Below are positions 1 to 8,826 of a stretch of DNA of 64,000 bases, in pieces (position 1 is the first letter of the stretch; every line of letters begins with the position of its first letter). The notes beneath the pieces are model-generated. The model made no database searches, was not told the origin of the DNA, and saw only the letters and a list, made by a program, of their open reading frames with translations. The DNA comes from Acidimicrobiaceae bacterium (GTDB taxonomy: Bacteria; Actinomycetota; Acidimicrobiia; Acidimicrobiales; Aldehydirespiratoraceae). The stretch spans positions 47,694 through 111,693 of the forward strand of contig VXTM01000020.1 in assembly GCA_009837445.1 (NCBI GenBank), given 5' to 3'. The position numbers were made by a program, and so were the translations under genes.

Positions 1-259
1 CAACCTCAGCATCGGCAGTGTCCGCCGCCGCCGCGACCTCGGCCTTCAGGGGCATGGTCACCGACATGCCGGCCAGGCCGAGAACCCTCATCGCATCCAG
101 GGCCGCGGCGCCCTTGCCCGCCGGTACCTCGAAGGCGGTGAACACCCAGTCGATGCCCGCCGCCGAGAACGCGGCGTTGTGGATGGCCGGTGACCGGGAG
201 TGGCGCGCCGGGTCGCCGATCACAGCCGCCACCCGCCGACCAGGCATCAGTCCCGACAT
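1..259 (-). CDS. aroE: Shikimate dehydrogenase, N-terminal part (runs off the left edge)
   Basis: Only about the first 86 residues are in the window. The translation begins MSGLMPGRRVAAVIGDPARH and continues with SRSPAIHNAAF, the shikimate-binding SxS signature of AroE, then a GMSVTMPLK segment carrying the catalytic lysine region. AroE reduces 3-dehydroshikimate to shikimate with NADPH in chorismate synthesis. The ATG shares one base with the mltG stop (TGATG), so the two are translationally coupled; a second in-frame ATG lies four codons later. The ruvX-mltG-aroE order is common in Actinomycetota. The C-terminal NADP-binding domain is outside the window. Confidence 0.9.
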   Translation of the reverse strand, partial: MSGLMPGRRVAAVIGDPARHSRSPAIHNAAFSAAGIDWVFTAFEVPAGKGAAALDAMRVLGLAGMSVTMPLKAEVAAAADTADAEV

Positions 260-1761
260 CAGCAATACCCCAGATCGCGGCAGATCTGCACCTGTTCCAG
301 ATGCTCCTCGTAGGTCTCCGAGAAGTAGTGGGCGCCACGGACGCCCCCCTCGTCGGTGCGGACATAGAAGAGCCAGCTCCCGTCGGTGGGCTGCAACGCC
401 GCGATCAGCGACGCCTCGCCCGGCGCCGAAATCGGCGTGGGCGGCAGGCCGGTCACCACCCGGGTGTTCCACGGCGAGTCCCGCCGGATGTCCTCCGAGG
501 TGAGGTCGGCGCACGACTTGCCGGCCGCGTAGCAGGCGGTGGCATCGATGTCGAGGCGCATTCCCTCCGCCAGCCGGTTGTAGATCACCCGGGAGATCTT
601 GGCCCGGTCCTGCTGCAGCAGGGCCTCCTCTTCGACGAGGCTGGCCACGATGACCACGTCATAGGGCCGCAGACCCAACTCGACGATGTCGGGGTGGACG
701 CCGGGATCCTCCAGCAAGCGAGCTAACCGCCGGTCGAACTCGTCCGACATCCTCAGCAGGAAGCCGTGCTCGTCGGCGAGGTCGTCGGCGTTAATGTCGT
801 AGGTGGCCGGGAACAGCATCCCCTCGAGGCTCCGGGCGCGAGCGTCGTCCGGAAGGTACGACGCCTCGCGAACCAGCGACACGTAGGCAGCCTCGAGGTC
901 GTCCCGCTCGAATACGGGGTTCTCCTCCAGCAGCCGGGGGACCATCTCGATCCACCGCAGGCCCTCGGGGATGCGGACCAGTTCGAAGACCTCGGGCAAC
1001 GGTCCCGCATCGAACACCGTGCGCACCGACGCGAAGTCCATGTTCTCGTAGAGGATGTAGTCGCCAGCCTCCACCGCTACGACCGTGTCGCACCCGAGGA
1101 ACCCGGTGATGGTCAGGACGCCGTCGCAGCGCAGCCAGTAGCGGAAGACGGTGGCGTTGGAGATGACGCCTGCGCTCTGCAGCTCCCCCGCGATCTCGTT
1201 GACAGAGGCGCCTTGGGGGATCGTCATCTCGATGGCGTCGCCGGGCAGGCCTTCGGGCGTGATCTGGGCGTCCACCCATCCGTAGACGCGGCCCCGCACC
1301 CACAGCACGGCCAGCACCACGATCACCGCCAGCACCACCAGGCGGACGAAACCACCCCAGAACGGCCGGTAGCGGACCCAGTTGCGGTCGTCGGCGTCGT
1401 AGACCGGATCGACGAGCGGGTCGTCCCCCAGCTCCTCCTCCACCACGACCATTGCGCCCTGGTCCACGGTCGACCAGCGGCTCTGAGCAGCAACCGTGCG
1501 CTGCTCATCGCGGCGGGCCGCCTTGCGCGCCGCCCGCTGGTAGGACCGCGCCGCCCGAACCGCGTTCCGCTGGGCGCGGCGATCGGGACGGGCCTTGGGC
1601 GGTCTAGCACTTTGGGGGGCAGGCCGGCGCTCCGCCTGCGGACGCCTCGGAGCCGCACCAGAACCAGGCGGCGGGGCGGGCGGCCGGCCGGGTGCGTCGG
1701 GGCGACCGGTGATGAAGTCGGACAGCTTCGACGGGCGGCGACGGCTGCTGTGCTCAGCCAC
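259..1761 (-). CDS. mltG: Endolytic murein transglycosylase MltG (YceG-like)
   Basis: A 500-residue membrane-anchored lytic transglycosylase that cleaves nascent glycan strands and may set their length. Residues 1-125 are a cytoplasmic Arg/Pro/Ala-rich disordered tail, absent from the ~340-residue proteobacterial enzymes. One membrane helix spans about 138-155, a LysM-like region covers about 175-235, and the YceG catalytic domain follows. The motif VASLVEEEA (from residue 372) contains the expected catalytic glutamate, E377, followed by YNRLAEGMRL. It lies 2 bp after ruvX and overlaps aroE by 1 bp. The long basic N-terminus is typical of actinobacterial MltG, where partners in the divisome are suspected. 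Confidence 0.93.
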   Translation of the reverse strand: MAEHSSRRRPSKLSDFITGRPDAPGRPPAPPPGSGAAPRRPQAERRPAPQSARPPKARPDRRAQRNAVRAARSYQRAARKAARRDEQRTVAAQSRWSTVDQGAMVVVEEELGDDPLVDPVYDADDRNWVRYRPFWGGFVRLVVLAVIVVLAVLWVRGRVYGWVDAQITPEGLPGDAIEMTIPQGASVNEIAGELQSAGVISNATVFRYWLRCDGVLTITGFLGCDTVVAVEAGDYILYENMDFASVRTVFDAGPLPEVFELVRIPEGLRWIEMVPRLLEENPVFERDDLEAAYVSLVREASYLPDDARARSLEGMLFPATYDINADDLADEHGFLLRMSDEFDRRLARLLEDPGVHPDIVELGLRPYDVVIVASLVEEEALLQQDRAKISRVIYNRLAEGMRLDIDATACYAAGKSCADLTSEDIRRDSPWNTRVVTGLPPTPISAPGEASLIAALQPTDGSWLFYVRTDEGGVRGAHYFSETYEEHLEQVQICRDLGYC

Positions 1762-1763
1762 GG

Positions 1764-2186
1764 TCAGCCACGGGGCATACCTGCGTCGAGCCAGGACTGC
1801 AGCATCACTGCGGCCGCCACCTGGTCGACAACGCCACGCCTTTCAGGGCCCTTCATCTGCTGCTCCATGAGGCTCCGCTCCGCGATGACGGTAGTCAGCC
1901 GTTCATCGTAGGAAACGACAGGCACGGCCAGGAACCGCTCAAGGCGGTCGATCTCGGCGCGGGCTCCCACCGCGGCGGGACCCTCGGTGCCGTCGAGCGA
2001 GATCGGCAACCCGACCACCACGATCTCGGCCTGCCATTCGGTCACCCGATCAGCAATGGTCCTCAGGTCTCGTTCCGGGTCTCCGCTGCGAACGAGCGTC
2101 TCGACCGGAGTCGCTACCGTCCCCGCCGAGTCGCACACCGCGACACCGACCCTGCGCTCTCCCAGATCGAGCCCCAAGGCTCGCAC
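1764..2186 (-). CDS. ruvX: Holliday junction resolvase-like / pre-16S rRNA nuclease RuvX (YqgF)
   Basis: A small RNase H-fold nuclease of the YqgF/RuvX family, implicated in 16S rRNA 5' maturation. The N-terminus reads ALGLDLGERRVGVAV, with the acidic GLDLG active-site strand; VVVGLPISLDG and SYDERLTT carry the other conserved segments, and DQVAAAVMLQ ends the core. I place the start at the GTG one base after the alaS stop, giving 140 residues, the usual family length. An in-frame ATG at 2246 would add 20 residues read out of frame through the alaS end and is unlikely. It is coupled to alaS upstream and mltG downstream. Confidence 0.9.
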   Translation of the reverse strand: MRALGLDLGERRVGVAVCDSAGTVATPVETLVRSGDPERDLRTIADRVTEWQAEIVVVGLPISLDGTEGPAAVGARAEIDRLERFLAVPVVSYDERLTTVIAERSLMEQQMKGPERRGVVDQVAAAVMLQSWLDAGMPRG

Positions 2187-2187
2187 G

Positions 2188-4764
2188 TCAGTTGATGCCG
2201 GCCGCGGCGCGAGCCAGGTCGAGGGCCTCGTCGAGGCGACCGGCATCCCGGCCCCCGGCGACGCACAGGTCGGCAGCGGGCTTTCCGCCGCCGCCGATGG
2301 TCTTCTTGGCCTCGGTGATCAGGTCGCCGGCGTGCAACCCGCTGTCGGTGGTGGCGGCAGCAGCCAGGGCGGCTCCCCCGGAGTCGAGCGCAGTTCCCAG
2401 GACCACCGCTCTCACTCCGTCGACATCGCGGATCGACACGGCCAGGTCGCGCAGGCCGTCACGGCCCACGTCATCGACCCGGGCCACCACCACGCCGTCC
2501 ACCGCTGCGGCAGCCAGCTCCGGAGCCCTTCCGAGCGCCACCCTGCGCCTCAGTTCGGTCACCTCGGCCCGCAACGCCTTGGTCTCACCCTGACGCTTGG
2601 CCACCCCGTCGGCGAGCTCGGCCGAGGGCACCCCCAGCGACCGGGCCACATCCTCTATGAGCGACTGCTGGCTGCGCAGCAGACCGAGCGTGTCATAGCC
2701 GGTGATGGCCTCCAGGCGGCGCATGTTGGCACCGATCGATGCCTCCGATGTGATGTGGAACGCACCGATGTCGCCCAGGGCCCGCACATGGGTGCCGCCG
2801 CACAGCTCAACCGAGTGTCGACCGGCCTCCAGCACCCTCACCACCTCGCCGTACTTCTCACCGAAGAAGGCGATGGCACCCAGCTGCTGGGCCCGATCGA
2901 AGGTCGTCTCGAAGTGGCGGCACGACGCGTTGTCGAGCACCTCGGAGTTGACCAGGTCCTCCACCTGCGTGATCTGTTCGGCGGTAAGGGCCTCGTAATG
3001 GCTGAAGTCGAAGCGGAGCCGGTCGGGTCCGACCCAGGATCCCTGCTGCTTGACGTGCTCGCCGAGGACCTCCCGCAGCGCCCAATGCAGGATGTGGGTG
3101 GCGGTGTGGTTGCGGCGGATACCGGCCCGGCGCTCGGAGTCGACGGCTGCGGTCACCCTGTCGCCGACCTGCAGCTCGCCCTCGATGGGCTCGACGATGT
3201 GGACATGCAGCTCGTCGACGGCGTACACGGTGTCGGTGACCCGCGCCCTGGCCCCGGTCGCCTCGCACGAGATCTCGCCGGTGTCCCCGATCTGGCCGCC
3301 GCTCTCGGCGTAGAACGGCGTGCGATCCAGAACGACCCGCCCGCCGGAGGCGTACAGCACCTCAGCCTCCGACGTCAGCTCGGCCCGCCCGCAGAACTCG
3401 GTCGGACCCGCGGCGGACAGCAGGGCCACGAACGGCGTCACATCGTCGGCGGCGGCCACCGAACGGGCACTGCGGGCCCGTTCCTGCTGCTCGGACATCG
3501 CGGCCGCGAAGCCCTCTGTGTCCACCTCGACGCCTCTCTCCGCGGCGATCTCCACGGTGACCTCGAGGGGGAAGCCGTACGTGTCGTGCAGCAGGAAGGC
3601 GACATCGCCGTCGATCCGCTCGCCCGGCGCGAGGCCGGCCATTCGCCCGTCGAGGATGGCCTGTCCGGTGCGCAGCGTCTGGCGGAACCTCTGCTCCTCG
3701 CGGTCGATCACGTCTCGCACGTAGCCGTGGTTGCGGGCCAAGTCCGGGTAGGCCTCGGCCATCACGTCCACCAACGCGTCGACCATGCCGCCCATGACGG
3801 GATCGGTCACGCCCAGCAGGTAGGCGTGGCGCACGGCTCGCCGGATGATGCGCCGCAGCACGTAGCCGCGGTCCTCGTTGGAGGGGAACACGCCGTCGCT
3901 CACCAGCAGCGATGTGGACCGGGCGTGATCGGCGAGTATCCGGAGCGACACGTCGCGGGCCTCGGTTTCGCCCAGCTTGGCCCCGGAGAGGCGCTGAGCC
4001 GCGTCGAGAAGGGTCACAAACTCGTCGGTCTCCCACACCGAGTCAACGCCTTGGAGCACGGCCACGGTGCGCTCAAGACCCAGGCCAGTGTCGATCGACG
4101 GCTTGGGCAGCGGGATCTCGGTACCGTCGGCGGTGCTCTCGAACTGCATGAACACGAGGTTCCAGACCTCGATGTAGCGCTCCTCGCCGCCGTGGGCGGG
4201 GCCGCCGCCCGGGCCGTAGGCGGGCCCCTTGTCCCAGAAGATCTCCGAGCACGGGCCGCAGGGGCCGACGTCGGCCATGCGCCAGTAGTTGTCCTCGCCG
4301 AGGCGCTGGATCCGCTCGGCGGGCACGCCGACCTCGTCGCGCCAGATGGCCTCGGCCTCGTCGTCGCTGAGGTGCACCGTCACCCACAGGCGCTCGGGGT
4401 CGAGGCCCAGCACGCCGGTGACGAGCTCCCAGGCCCAGGCGCAGGCGTCCGACTTGAAGTAGTCGCCGAAGCTGAAGTTGCCGAGCATCTCGAAGAAGGT
4501 CAGGTGCCGGGAGGTGCGTCCAATCTCATCGAGGTCGTTGTGCTTGCCGCCGGCCCGCACGCACTTCTGGACGGTGACGGCCCTCGGGAAGGGGGCCGGC
4601 TGCTCGCCGGTGAAGTACGCCTTGAACGGCACCATGCCGGCCACCGTGAACAGCAGGGTGGGGTCGTGGGGGATCAGGCTGGCCGAGGGATGGTGGGTGT
4701 GGCCCCGCTCGACGAAGAAGTCGACGAAGGCCTTTCGGACCTCCGCCGCGGTCATCGCCTTCAT
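2188..4764 (-). CDS. alaS: Alanine--tRNA ligase
   Basis: Charges tRNA-Ala and clears mischarged Ser/Gly. The 858 residues show the class II catalytic core at the N-terminus (RKAFVDFFVERGHTHHPSAS, then LLFTVAGMVPFK), the editing domain with zinc-site motifs HTATH (H553, H557) and CGGTH (C655, H659), and the C-Ala domain (GGGGKPAADL near the end). Length and domain order are normal. The ATG overlaps the stop of the preceding small gene by four bases (ATGA); a second ATG three codons in is possible. RuvX follows after one base. Confidence 0.97.
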   Translation of the reverse strand: MKAMTAAEVRKAFVDFFVERGHTHHPSASLIPHDPTLLFTVAGMVPFKAYFTGEQPAPFPRAVTVQKCVRAGGKHNDLDEIGRTSRHLTFFEMLGNFSFGDYFKSDACAWAWELVTGVLGLDPERLWVTVHLSDDEAEAIWRDEVGVPAERIQRLGEDNYWRMADVGPCGPCSEIFWDKGPAYGPGGGPAHGGEERYIEVWNLVFMQFESTADGTEIPLPKPSIDTGLGLERTVAVLQGVDSVWETDEFVTLLDAAQRLSGAKLGETEARDVSLRILADHARSTSLLVSDGVFPSNEDRGYVLRRIIRRAVRHAYLLGVTDPVMGGMVDALVDVMAEAYPDLARNHGYVRDVIDREEQRFRQTLRTGQAILDGRMAGLAPGERIDGDVAFLLHDTYGFPLEVTVEIAAERGVEVDTEGFAAAMSEQQERARSARSVAAADDVTPFVALLSAAGPTEFCGRAELTSEAEVLYASGGRVVLDRTPFYAESGGQIGDTGEISCEATGARARVTDTVYAVDELHVHIVEPIEGELQVGDRVTAAVDSERRAGIRRNHTATHILHWALREVLGEHVKQQGSWVGPDRLRFDFSHYEALTAEQITQVEDLVNSEVLDNASCRHFETTFDRAQQLGAIAFFGEKYGEVVRVLEAGRHSVELCGGTHVRALGDIGAFHITSEASIGANMRRLEAITGYDTLGLLRSQQSLIEDVARSLGVPSAELADGVAKRQGETKALRAEVTELRRRVALGRAPELAAAAVDGVVVARVDDVGRDGLRDLAVSIRDVDGVRAVVLGTALDSGGAALAAAATTDSGLHAGDLITEAKKTIGGGGKPAADLCVAGGRDAGRLDEALDLARAAAGIN

Positions 4765-5081
4765 CGATCAGGCGCTCCTGAGTCCGGTCCTCCGCCGTCA
4801 TCGCGCAGCTCCGACTCGGTGTCGCGCATGGCCTCGCGCCCCTCGGCGACGGCATGACGGATGTCGTCGGCGATCCGCCGGGCCTCGCGCCCGAGGTTCC
4901 GGGCACTGTCGGTCGCGGTCTGCTGAGCCCGCTGCGCGGCCTCCCTTGACCGGTCGGCCACCGCATTGCGGACGTTCTCCGGCGTGTACTTCTCGGCGGC
5001 GGCGCGGGCCTTGCTGCGCACCCACGCGGCCGTCCCGAGTCCGGCCGCATAGCCGGCGCCGAGCCACCACAGCCGTTTCAT
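4761..5081 (-). CDS. Small membrane-associated protein between DUF948 gene and alaS (DUF6167-like)
   Basis: A 106-residue protein with one short hydrophobic N-terminal segment (LWWLGAGYAAGLGTAAWV) followed by a long Ala/Arg/Glu-rich amphipathic helix, probably coiled coil. No catalytic motif is visible. A protein of this layout commonly sits between a DUF948 protein and alaS in Actinomycetota; I assign it by that context and by its shape, not by a motif. It overlaps both neighbours by 4 bp, so the three genes are one transcription unit. Function unknown. Confidence 0.7.
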   Translation of the reverse strand: MKRLWWLGAGYAAGLGTAAWVRSKARAAAEKYTPENVRNAVADRSREAAQRAQQTATDSARNLGREARRIADDIRHAVAEGREAMRDTESELRDDGGGPDSGAPDR

Positions 5082-5566
5082 CGCCGCCGCCTCCGGGTCC
5101 GGCGGGAGCCTCCAGCCTCGCTCCGCCGGCGTGACGCGGCGACCGGCGACGAGGCGACGGGCACTCTCTCGGACCCGCCCGGCGGCGCCACATCGAGGGC
5201 CCGGCGGCTGCGGCGCCGGTCTCGCAGGCGACGTCCGGCCTGGCCCGCGCCCGACACCAGCGACAGGCCCTTGATCAGCGGCGGGGCGAACGCCCGGTGG
5301 GTGAGCCGGCTGGCGTGGTCGACGGTGGCGGCGATGCGCTCGGCCCGCCCAATCACGCGGTCTACACGGTGCAGCTCGGCGTCGGCCTTGGTGACGGTGG
5401 CATGGAGGTCATCCACCATGGGCAGCGCCGAGTCCCTGAGGTCGTCGACCACGTCGCGCAGCTCCCGCATGGTCCGCACCAGCGAGATGACGGCCACGGT
5501 GAGGACGGCCACGGTCGCCAGGCAGACGACGGTGACGATCACTGCGGCCAGGTCGACAGCGCTCAC
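5078..5566 (-). CDS. DUF948 family membrane protein
   Basis: A 162-residue protein starting at a GTG (VSAVDLAAVIVTVV). It has one N-terminal membrane helix (residues about 4-28), then a helical region with the DUF948-like run of Asp/Leu/Val heptads (RELRDVVDDLRDSALPMVDD), and an Arg-rich C-terminus. The open frame continues upstream, but that part reads through an intergenic repeat and has shadow-like composition, so the GTG at 5566 is preferred. The role is not known; the conserved placement before alaS suggests a membrane or cell-envelope accessory function. Confidence 0.75.
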   Translation of the reverse strand: MSAVDLAAVIVTVVCLATVAVLTVAVISLVRTMRELRDVVDDLRDSALPMVDDLHATVTKADAELHRVDRVIGRAERIAATVDHASRLTHRAFAPPLIKGLSLVSGAGQAGRRLRDRRRSRRALDVAPPGGSERVPVASSPVAASRRRSEAGGSRRTRRRRR

Positions 5567-5596
5567 CCAGTCAAGATACCGGCAACCCCAGCAACC

Positions 5597-5691
5597 CCAG
5601 AGGCCGAGCGGCTTGACGTACGCGAACGGCCTGCTAGAGCGAGGCCGTGGCCCGAGCGGCCCGTGAGCGCAGCGAACAGGAGCGGGGAACC
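5597..5691 (-). repeat. Dispersed intergenic repeat, copy A
   Basis: On the minus strand, starting directly at the rarA stop codon, lies a ~55-base core ending in GGCCACGGCCTCGCTC, a 27-base variable spacer, and the tail CCGCTCGGCCTCTGG. The same core and tail occur at 19993-20086 and 20883-20951 (plus strand). Copy A differs from the other two at only a few core bases (for example CTCCTGTTCGCTGCGCTC against CTCTTGTTCGCTTCGCTC). All three are in gaps between genes. The core holds short self-complementary parts, as in REP-type elements. Confidence 0.85.
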
Positions 5692-7013
5692 TAGGAGGGT
5701 TCGGGGCTGGGCCGATGCTTGCGAAGGGTGGCTTCGGCGCCGTGATCTGACGGCTCGTAGTAGACGTTGCCGGCCACGTCGGCGGGCCGATGCTCCTGGG
5801 GGACCCACCCGTCGGGGTGGTCGTGGGGGTAGCGGTACCCCTCGCCGTGGCCCAGGGACTTCGCGCCCTGGTAATGGGCGTCACGCAAGTGCATGGGCAC
5901 CTCCCCCGCCCCGGCGGCCCGGGCGTCGGAGGCGGCCCGGCCCAGAGCGACCGTCACCCTGTTGGACTTCGGGGCGGTGGCCAGACGTACCACCGCATGG
6001 GCCAGGTTGAGCTGGGCCTCGGGCAGGCCGACGTACTCCACGGCCCGGGCGGCGGCGTCGGCCACCAGCAGGGCGCCGTCGTCCGCCATTCCGATGTCCT
6101 CGGAGGCCAGGATCACCAGCCGCCGGGCGATGAAGCGGGGATCCTCCCCCGCCTCCAGCATCCGGGCCAGCCAGTACAGGCCGGCGTCGGTATCGGAGCC
6201 CCGGATGCTCTTGATGAACGCGCTGATCACGTCGTAGTGGCCGTCACGGCCGTAGCGCACCGCCTTGGCGTCGGCGGCCGCCTCGGCGTCGGCCAGCGTC
6301 ACGTGGACCGGGCCCGGCGGAGCCGCACCGGACCCTGCTCCGGTCCGGCGGCCGGCCAGCGCCACGGCCACCTCGATGCCGGTGAGGGCGTGGCGGCCGT
6401 CACCTCCGCTGCGGGCCGCGAGATGCTCGACGGCTTCGTCGTCGGCGCTGGCCTTCTCGGTGGCCAGGCCCCGGTGCACCAACTCGACGAGCGACTCATC
6501 GTCCAGCGGATTGAGCCGGAACAGCGTCGAGCGCGACATCAGCGGCGGATTGACCTCGAAGTGCGGGTTCTCGGTGGTAGCGCCGATCAGCACGATCAGG
6601 CCGTCCTCCACCGCGGGCAGCAGGGCGTCCTGCTGGGCCTTGTTGAAACGGTGGACCTCGTCGAGGAACAGGATCGTGCCTGTGCCCTGGGTGCCGAGGC
6701 GGTCCCTGGCCCGCTCGATCACGGCTCGCACATCCTTGACTCCGGCAGTCACCGCCGACAGCTCCTCGAAGTACTTAGCGGTGGTGAGGGCCACCACCCG
6801 GGCCAGCGTGGTCTTGCCCGTACCCGGCGGCCCCCACAGGATCACCGACGACAGCCGGTCCGACGCGATCAGCTCCCGCAACGGCCGCCCCGGCCCGACC
6901 AGGTGGTCCTGGCCCACGATCTCGTCCAGGGTGCGGGGCCGCAGCCGGGCCGCCAGCGGCGCCCGCGCTTGGAGGCGCTCAGCCGCGGCCGCATCGAACA
7001 GGTCCGGTGCCAC
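5691..7013 (-). CDS. rarA: Replication-associated recombination protein A (AAA+ ATPase)
   Basis: A 440-residue MgsA/RarA/Mgs1 family ATPase that acts at stalled replication forks. Seen in the sequence: Walker A GPPGTGKTTLA, Walker B ILFLDEVHRFNKAQQDALLP, sensor 1 IGATTENPHFEVNPPLMSR, and the C-terminal tetramerisation part with SDTDAGLYWLARML and GEVPMHLRDAHYQGAKSLGH, hallmarks of RarA rather than RuvB or DnaX. It starts with GTG. Repeat copy A follows its stop directly. It is downstream of aspS after a 41 bp gap. Confidence 0.95.
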   Translation of the reverse strand: MAPDLFDAAAAERLQARAPLAARLRPRTLDEIVGQDHLVGPGRPLRELIASDRLSSVILWGPPGTGKTTLARVVALTTAKYFEELSAVTAGVKDVRAVIERARDRLGTQGTGTILFLDEVHRFNKAQQDALLPAVEDGLIVLIGATTENPHFEVNPPLMSRSTLFRLNPLDDESLVELVHRGLATEKASADDEAVEHLAARSGGDGRHALTGIEVAVALAGRRTGAGSGAAPPGPVHVTLADAEAAADAKAVRYGRDGHYDVISAFIKSIRGSDTDAGLYWLARMLEAGEDPRFIARRLVILASEDIGMADDGALLVADAAARAVEYVGLPEAQLNLAHAVVRLATAPKSNRVTVALGRAASDARAAGAGEVPMHLRDAHYQGAKSLGHGEGYRYPHDHPDGWVPQEHRPADVAGNVYYEPSDHGAEATLRKHRPSPEPS

Positions 7014-7054
7014 CCCCTGACCCTAGGTCCTTAGGCCTCGCACCAGCGGACCCC

Positions 7055-8806
7055 TCAGGCTGGGGGGAGGACTCTCAGGCCTAGTTCTTGGAGGTGGGTG
7101 TCGGCTATGGGGCTGGGGGCGTCGGTGAGGGGATCGGCGCCGGACTGGGTCTTCGGGAAGGCGATGACCTCGCGGATGTTCTCCTCCGCCACCAGCAGGG
7201 CGCCCAGGCGGTCGAGGCCGACCGCGAAGCCGGCGTGGGGCGGGGCGCCGTAGCGGAACGCGTCGAGCAGGAAGCCGAAGCGCTCCTGGGCCTCGTCGGG
7301 TGCTATGCCCAGGACCTCGAAGATGCGCTGCTGGATGTCGCGCCGGTGGATCCTGACACTGCCAGATCCGAGCTCCCAGCCGTTGAGCACCAGGTCATAG
7401 GCCTGGCTGCGGATGCCGAGCAGCGCCTCGCCGTCGAGTGGCTGTCCCGACATGAGTAACGGCAGGTCGTCGGTGTGGGGCATGGTGAAGGGATGGTGCG
7501 ACGGGATCGGCTCGCCCTCGGCGTTGAGCCCCTCGAACAGCGGGAAGTCGACCACCCACAGGTAGTTGAAGCGGCCGTCGTTGACGGGCGGACGGCCCAG
7601 CTCCAGGCGCAGCAGCCCCAGCACGTGGCGGACCAGCGGGCGCTCGTCGGCCACCAGGAACACCATGTCTCCCGGCCGGGCCTCGAGGGCCTCGATCACC
7701 GCCGCGCCCTCATCCGGGGACAGGAACTTGGCCACCCCGGCGTCGAGCGCTGAGCCGCCCTCCTCGGTGGCGACGACCCGCATCCAGGCCAGGCCCTTGG
7801 CTCCCCAGCGCTGGCAGGTGGCTACCAACTCGTCGACCCGGCTGCGGGGGAGGTCCTCGGCGCCGCCGGTCAGGCAGATGCCCTTCACGCAGGGCGCCTG
7901 GAACACCCGGGCCTGGGTGTCGGCAAAGATCGGGGTGAGCTCGGCCAGCTCCATGCCGAAGCGGGTGTCGGGCTTGTCGGAGCCGAACCGCTCCATGGCG
8001 TCGTGCCAGGTCATGCGTTCGAAGGTGCCGGGATCATGCCCGGCGACCTCGACGGTGGCCTCAGCCACGGCCCGCGTCACGAAACCGAGCACATCATCGC
8101 GGGTCGCGAACGACGCCTCCACGTCGAGCTGGGAGAACTCGAACTGGCGGTCGGCTCGCAGGTCCTCGTCCCGCAGGCAGCGGGCGATCTGGTAGTAGCG
8201 GTCGACGCCGCCGACCATGGTGAGCTGCTTGAAGATCTGCGGGCTCTGGGGCAGGGCGTAGAACGAGCCCGGCTCCTTGCGGGACGGCACCACGAAGTCG
8301 CGGGCCCCCTCGGGGGTGGAGGCGATGAGCATCGGGGTCTCAACCTCTACGAAGCCCTGAGCGTCCATGGCCCGCCGGATGGCCCGGTTGACCGCGGCCC
8401 GGGCCCGCAGGTTTCGCTGCATGCGGGGTTTGCGCAGGTCTACGTAGCGGTGACGCAGGCGAAGCGTCTCGTCCACATCGGTGCGCTCGTCGAGGGGGAA
8501 CGGCGGCGGCTCGGCCCTCGACAGCAGCTCGACCTCGCAGTCCTGGAGCTCGATCTCGCCGGTGGCCAGCGCGGGATTGGCGGTGCCCTCGGGGCGCAGC
8601 GTGACGGTTCCGGTGATGCGCACCACGTACTCCGAGCGCAGGTCGCGAGCGCCGTCCACCACGCACTGGAGCACGCCCGTGTGATCGCGCAGGTCAATGA
8701 AGGCGAGGTGCTCGCTGTGCTCGCGGCGGCGGTCCACCCAACCGCACACGGCGACGGAACGGCCCGCTTCGCCGGCTCCCAGGCGGCCGCACAGGTCGGT
8801 CCTCAT
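7055..8806 (-). CDS. aspS: Aspartate--tRNA(Asp/Asn) ligase
   Basis: Class II synthetase, 583 residues, starting at the ATG of MRTDLCGRLGAG. The OB-fold anticodon domain (CGWVDRRREHSEHLAFIDLR) comes first, then class II motif 1 (FVEVETPMLIASTPEGARDF), motif 2 (QFEFSQLDVEASF region), the bacterial GAD insertion, and motif 3 (GFAVGLDRLGALL). The open frame runs on upstream for over 300 codons, but that part is antisense-frame translation of hisS and is not real. Whether it is discriminating or also charges tRNA-Asn cannot be decided here; no gatCAB is in the window. hisS is 20 bp upstream. Confidence 0.96.
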   Translation of the reverse strand: MRTDLCGRLGAGEAGRSVAVCGWVDRRREHSEHLAFIDLRDHTGVLQCVVDGARDLRSEYVVRITGTVTLRPEGTANPALATGEIELQDCEVELLSRAEPPPFPLDERTDVDETLRLRHRYVDLRKPRMQRNLRARAAVNRAIRRAMDAQGFVEVETPMLIASTPEGARDFVVPSRKEPGSFYALPQSPQIFKQLTMVGGVDRYYQIARCLRDEDLRADRQFEFSQLDVEASFATRDDVLGFVTRAVAEATVEVAGHDPGTFERMTWHDAMERFGSDKPDTRFGMELAELTPIFADTQARVFQAPCVKGICLTGGAEDLPRSRVDELVATCQRWGAKGLAWMRVVATEEGGSALDAGVAKFLSPDEGAAVIEALEARPGDMVFLVADERPLVRHVLGLLRLELGRPPVNDGRFNYLWVVDFPLFEGLNAEGEPIPSHHPFTMPHTDDLPLLMSGQPLDGEALLGIRSQAYDLVLNGWELGSGSVRIHRRDIQQRIFEVLGIAPDEAQERFGFLLDAFRYGAPPHAGFAVGLDRLGALLVAEENIREVIAFPKTQSGADPLTDAPSPIADTHLQELGLRVLPPA

Positions 8807-8826
8807 GGCGGTGCCGTCGCTCCCGG

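Noticed and set aside
1987..4857. A 956-codon open frame on the plus strand across alaS
   Set aside because: It is the antisense reading of alaS in GC-rich DNA, where stops are rare; the composition is Gly/His/Val/Gln-rich shadow and the minus strand has a full AlaRS.
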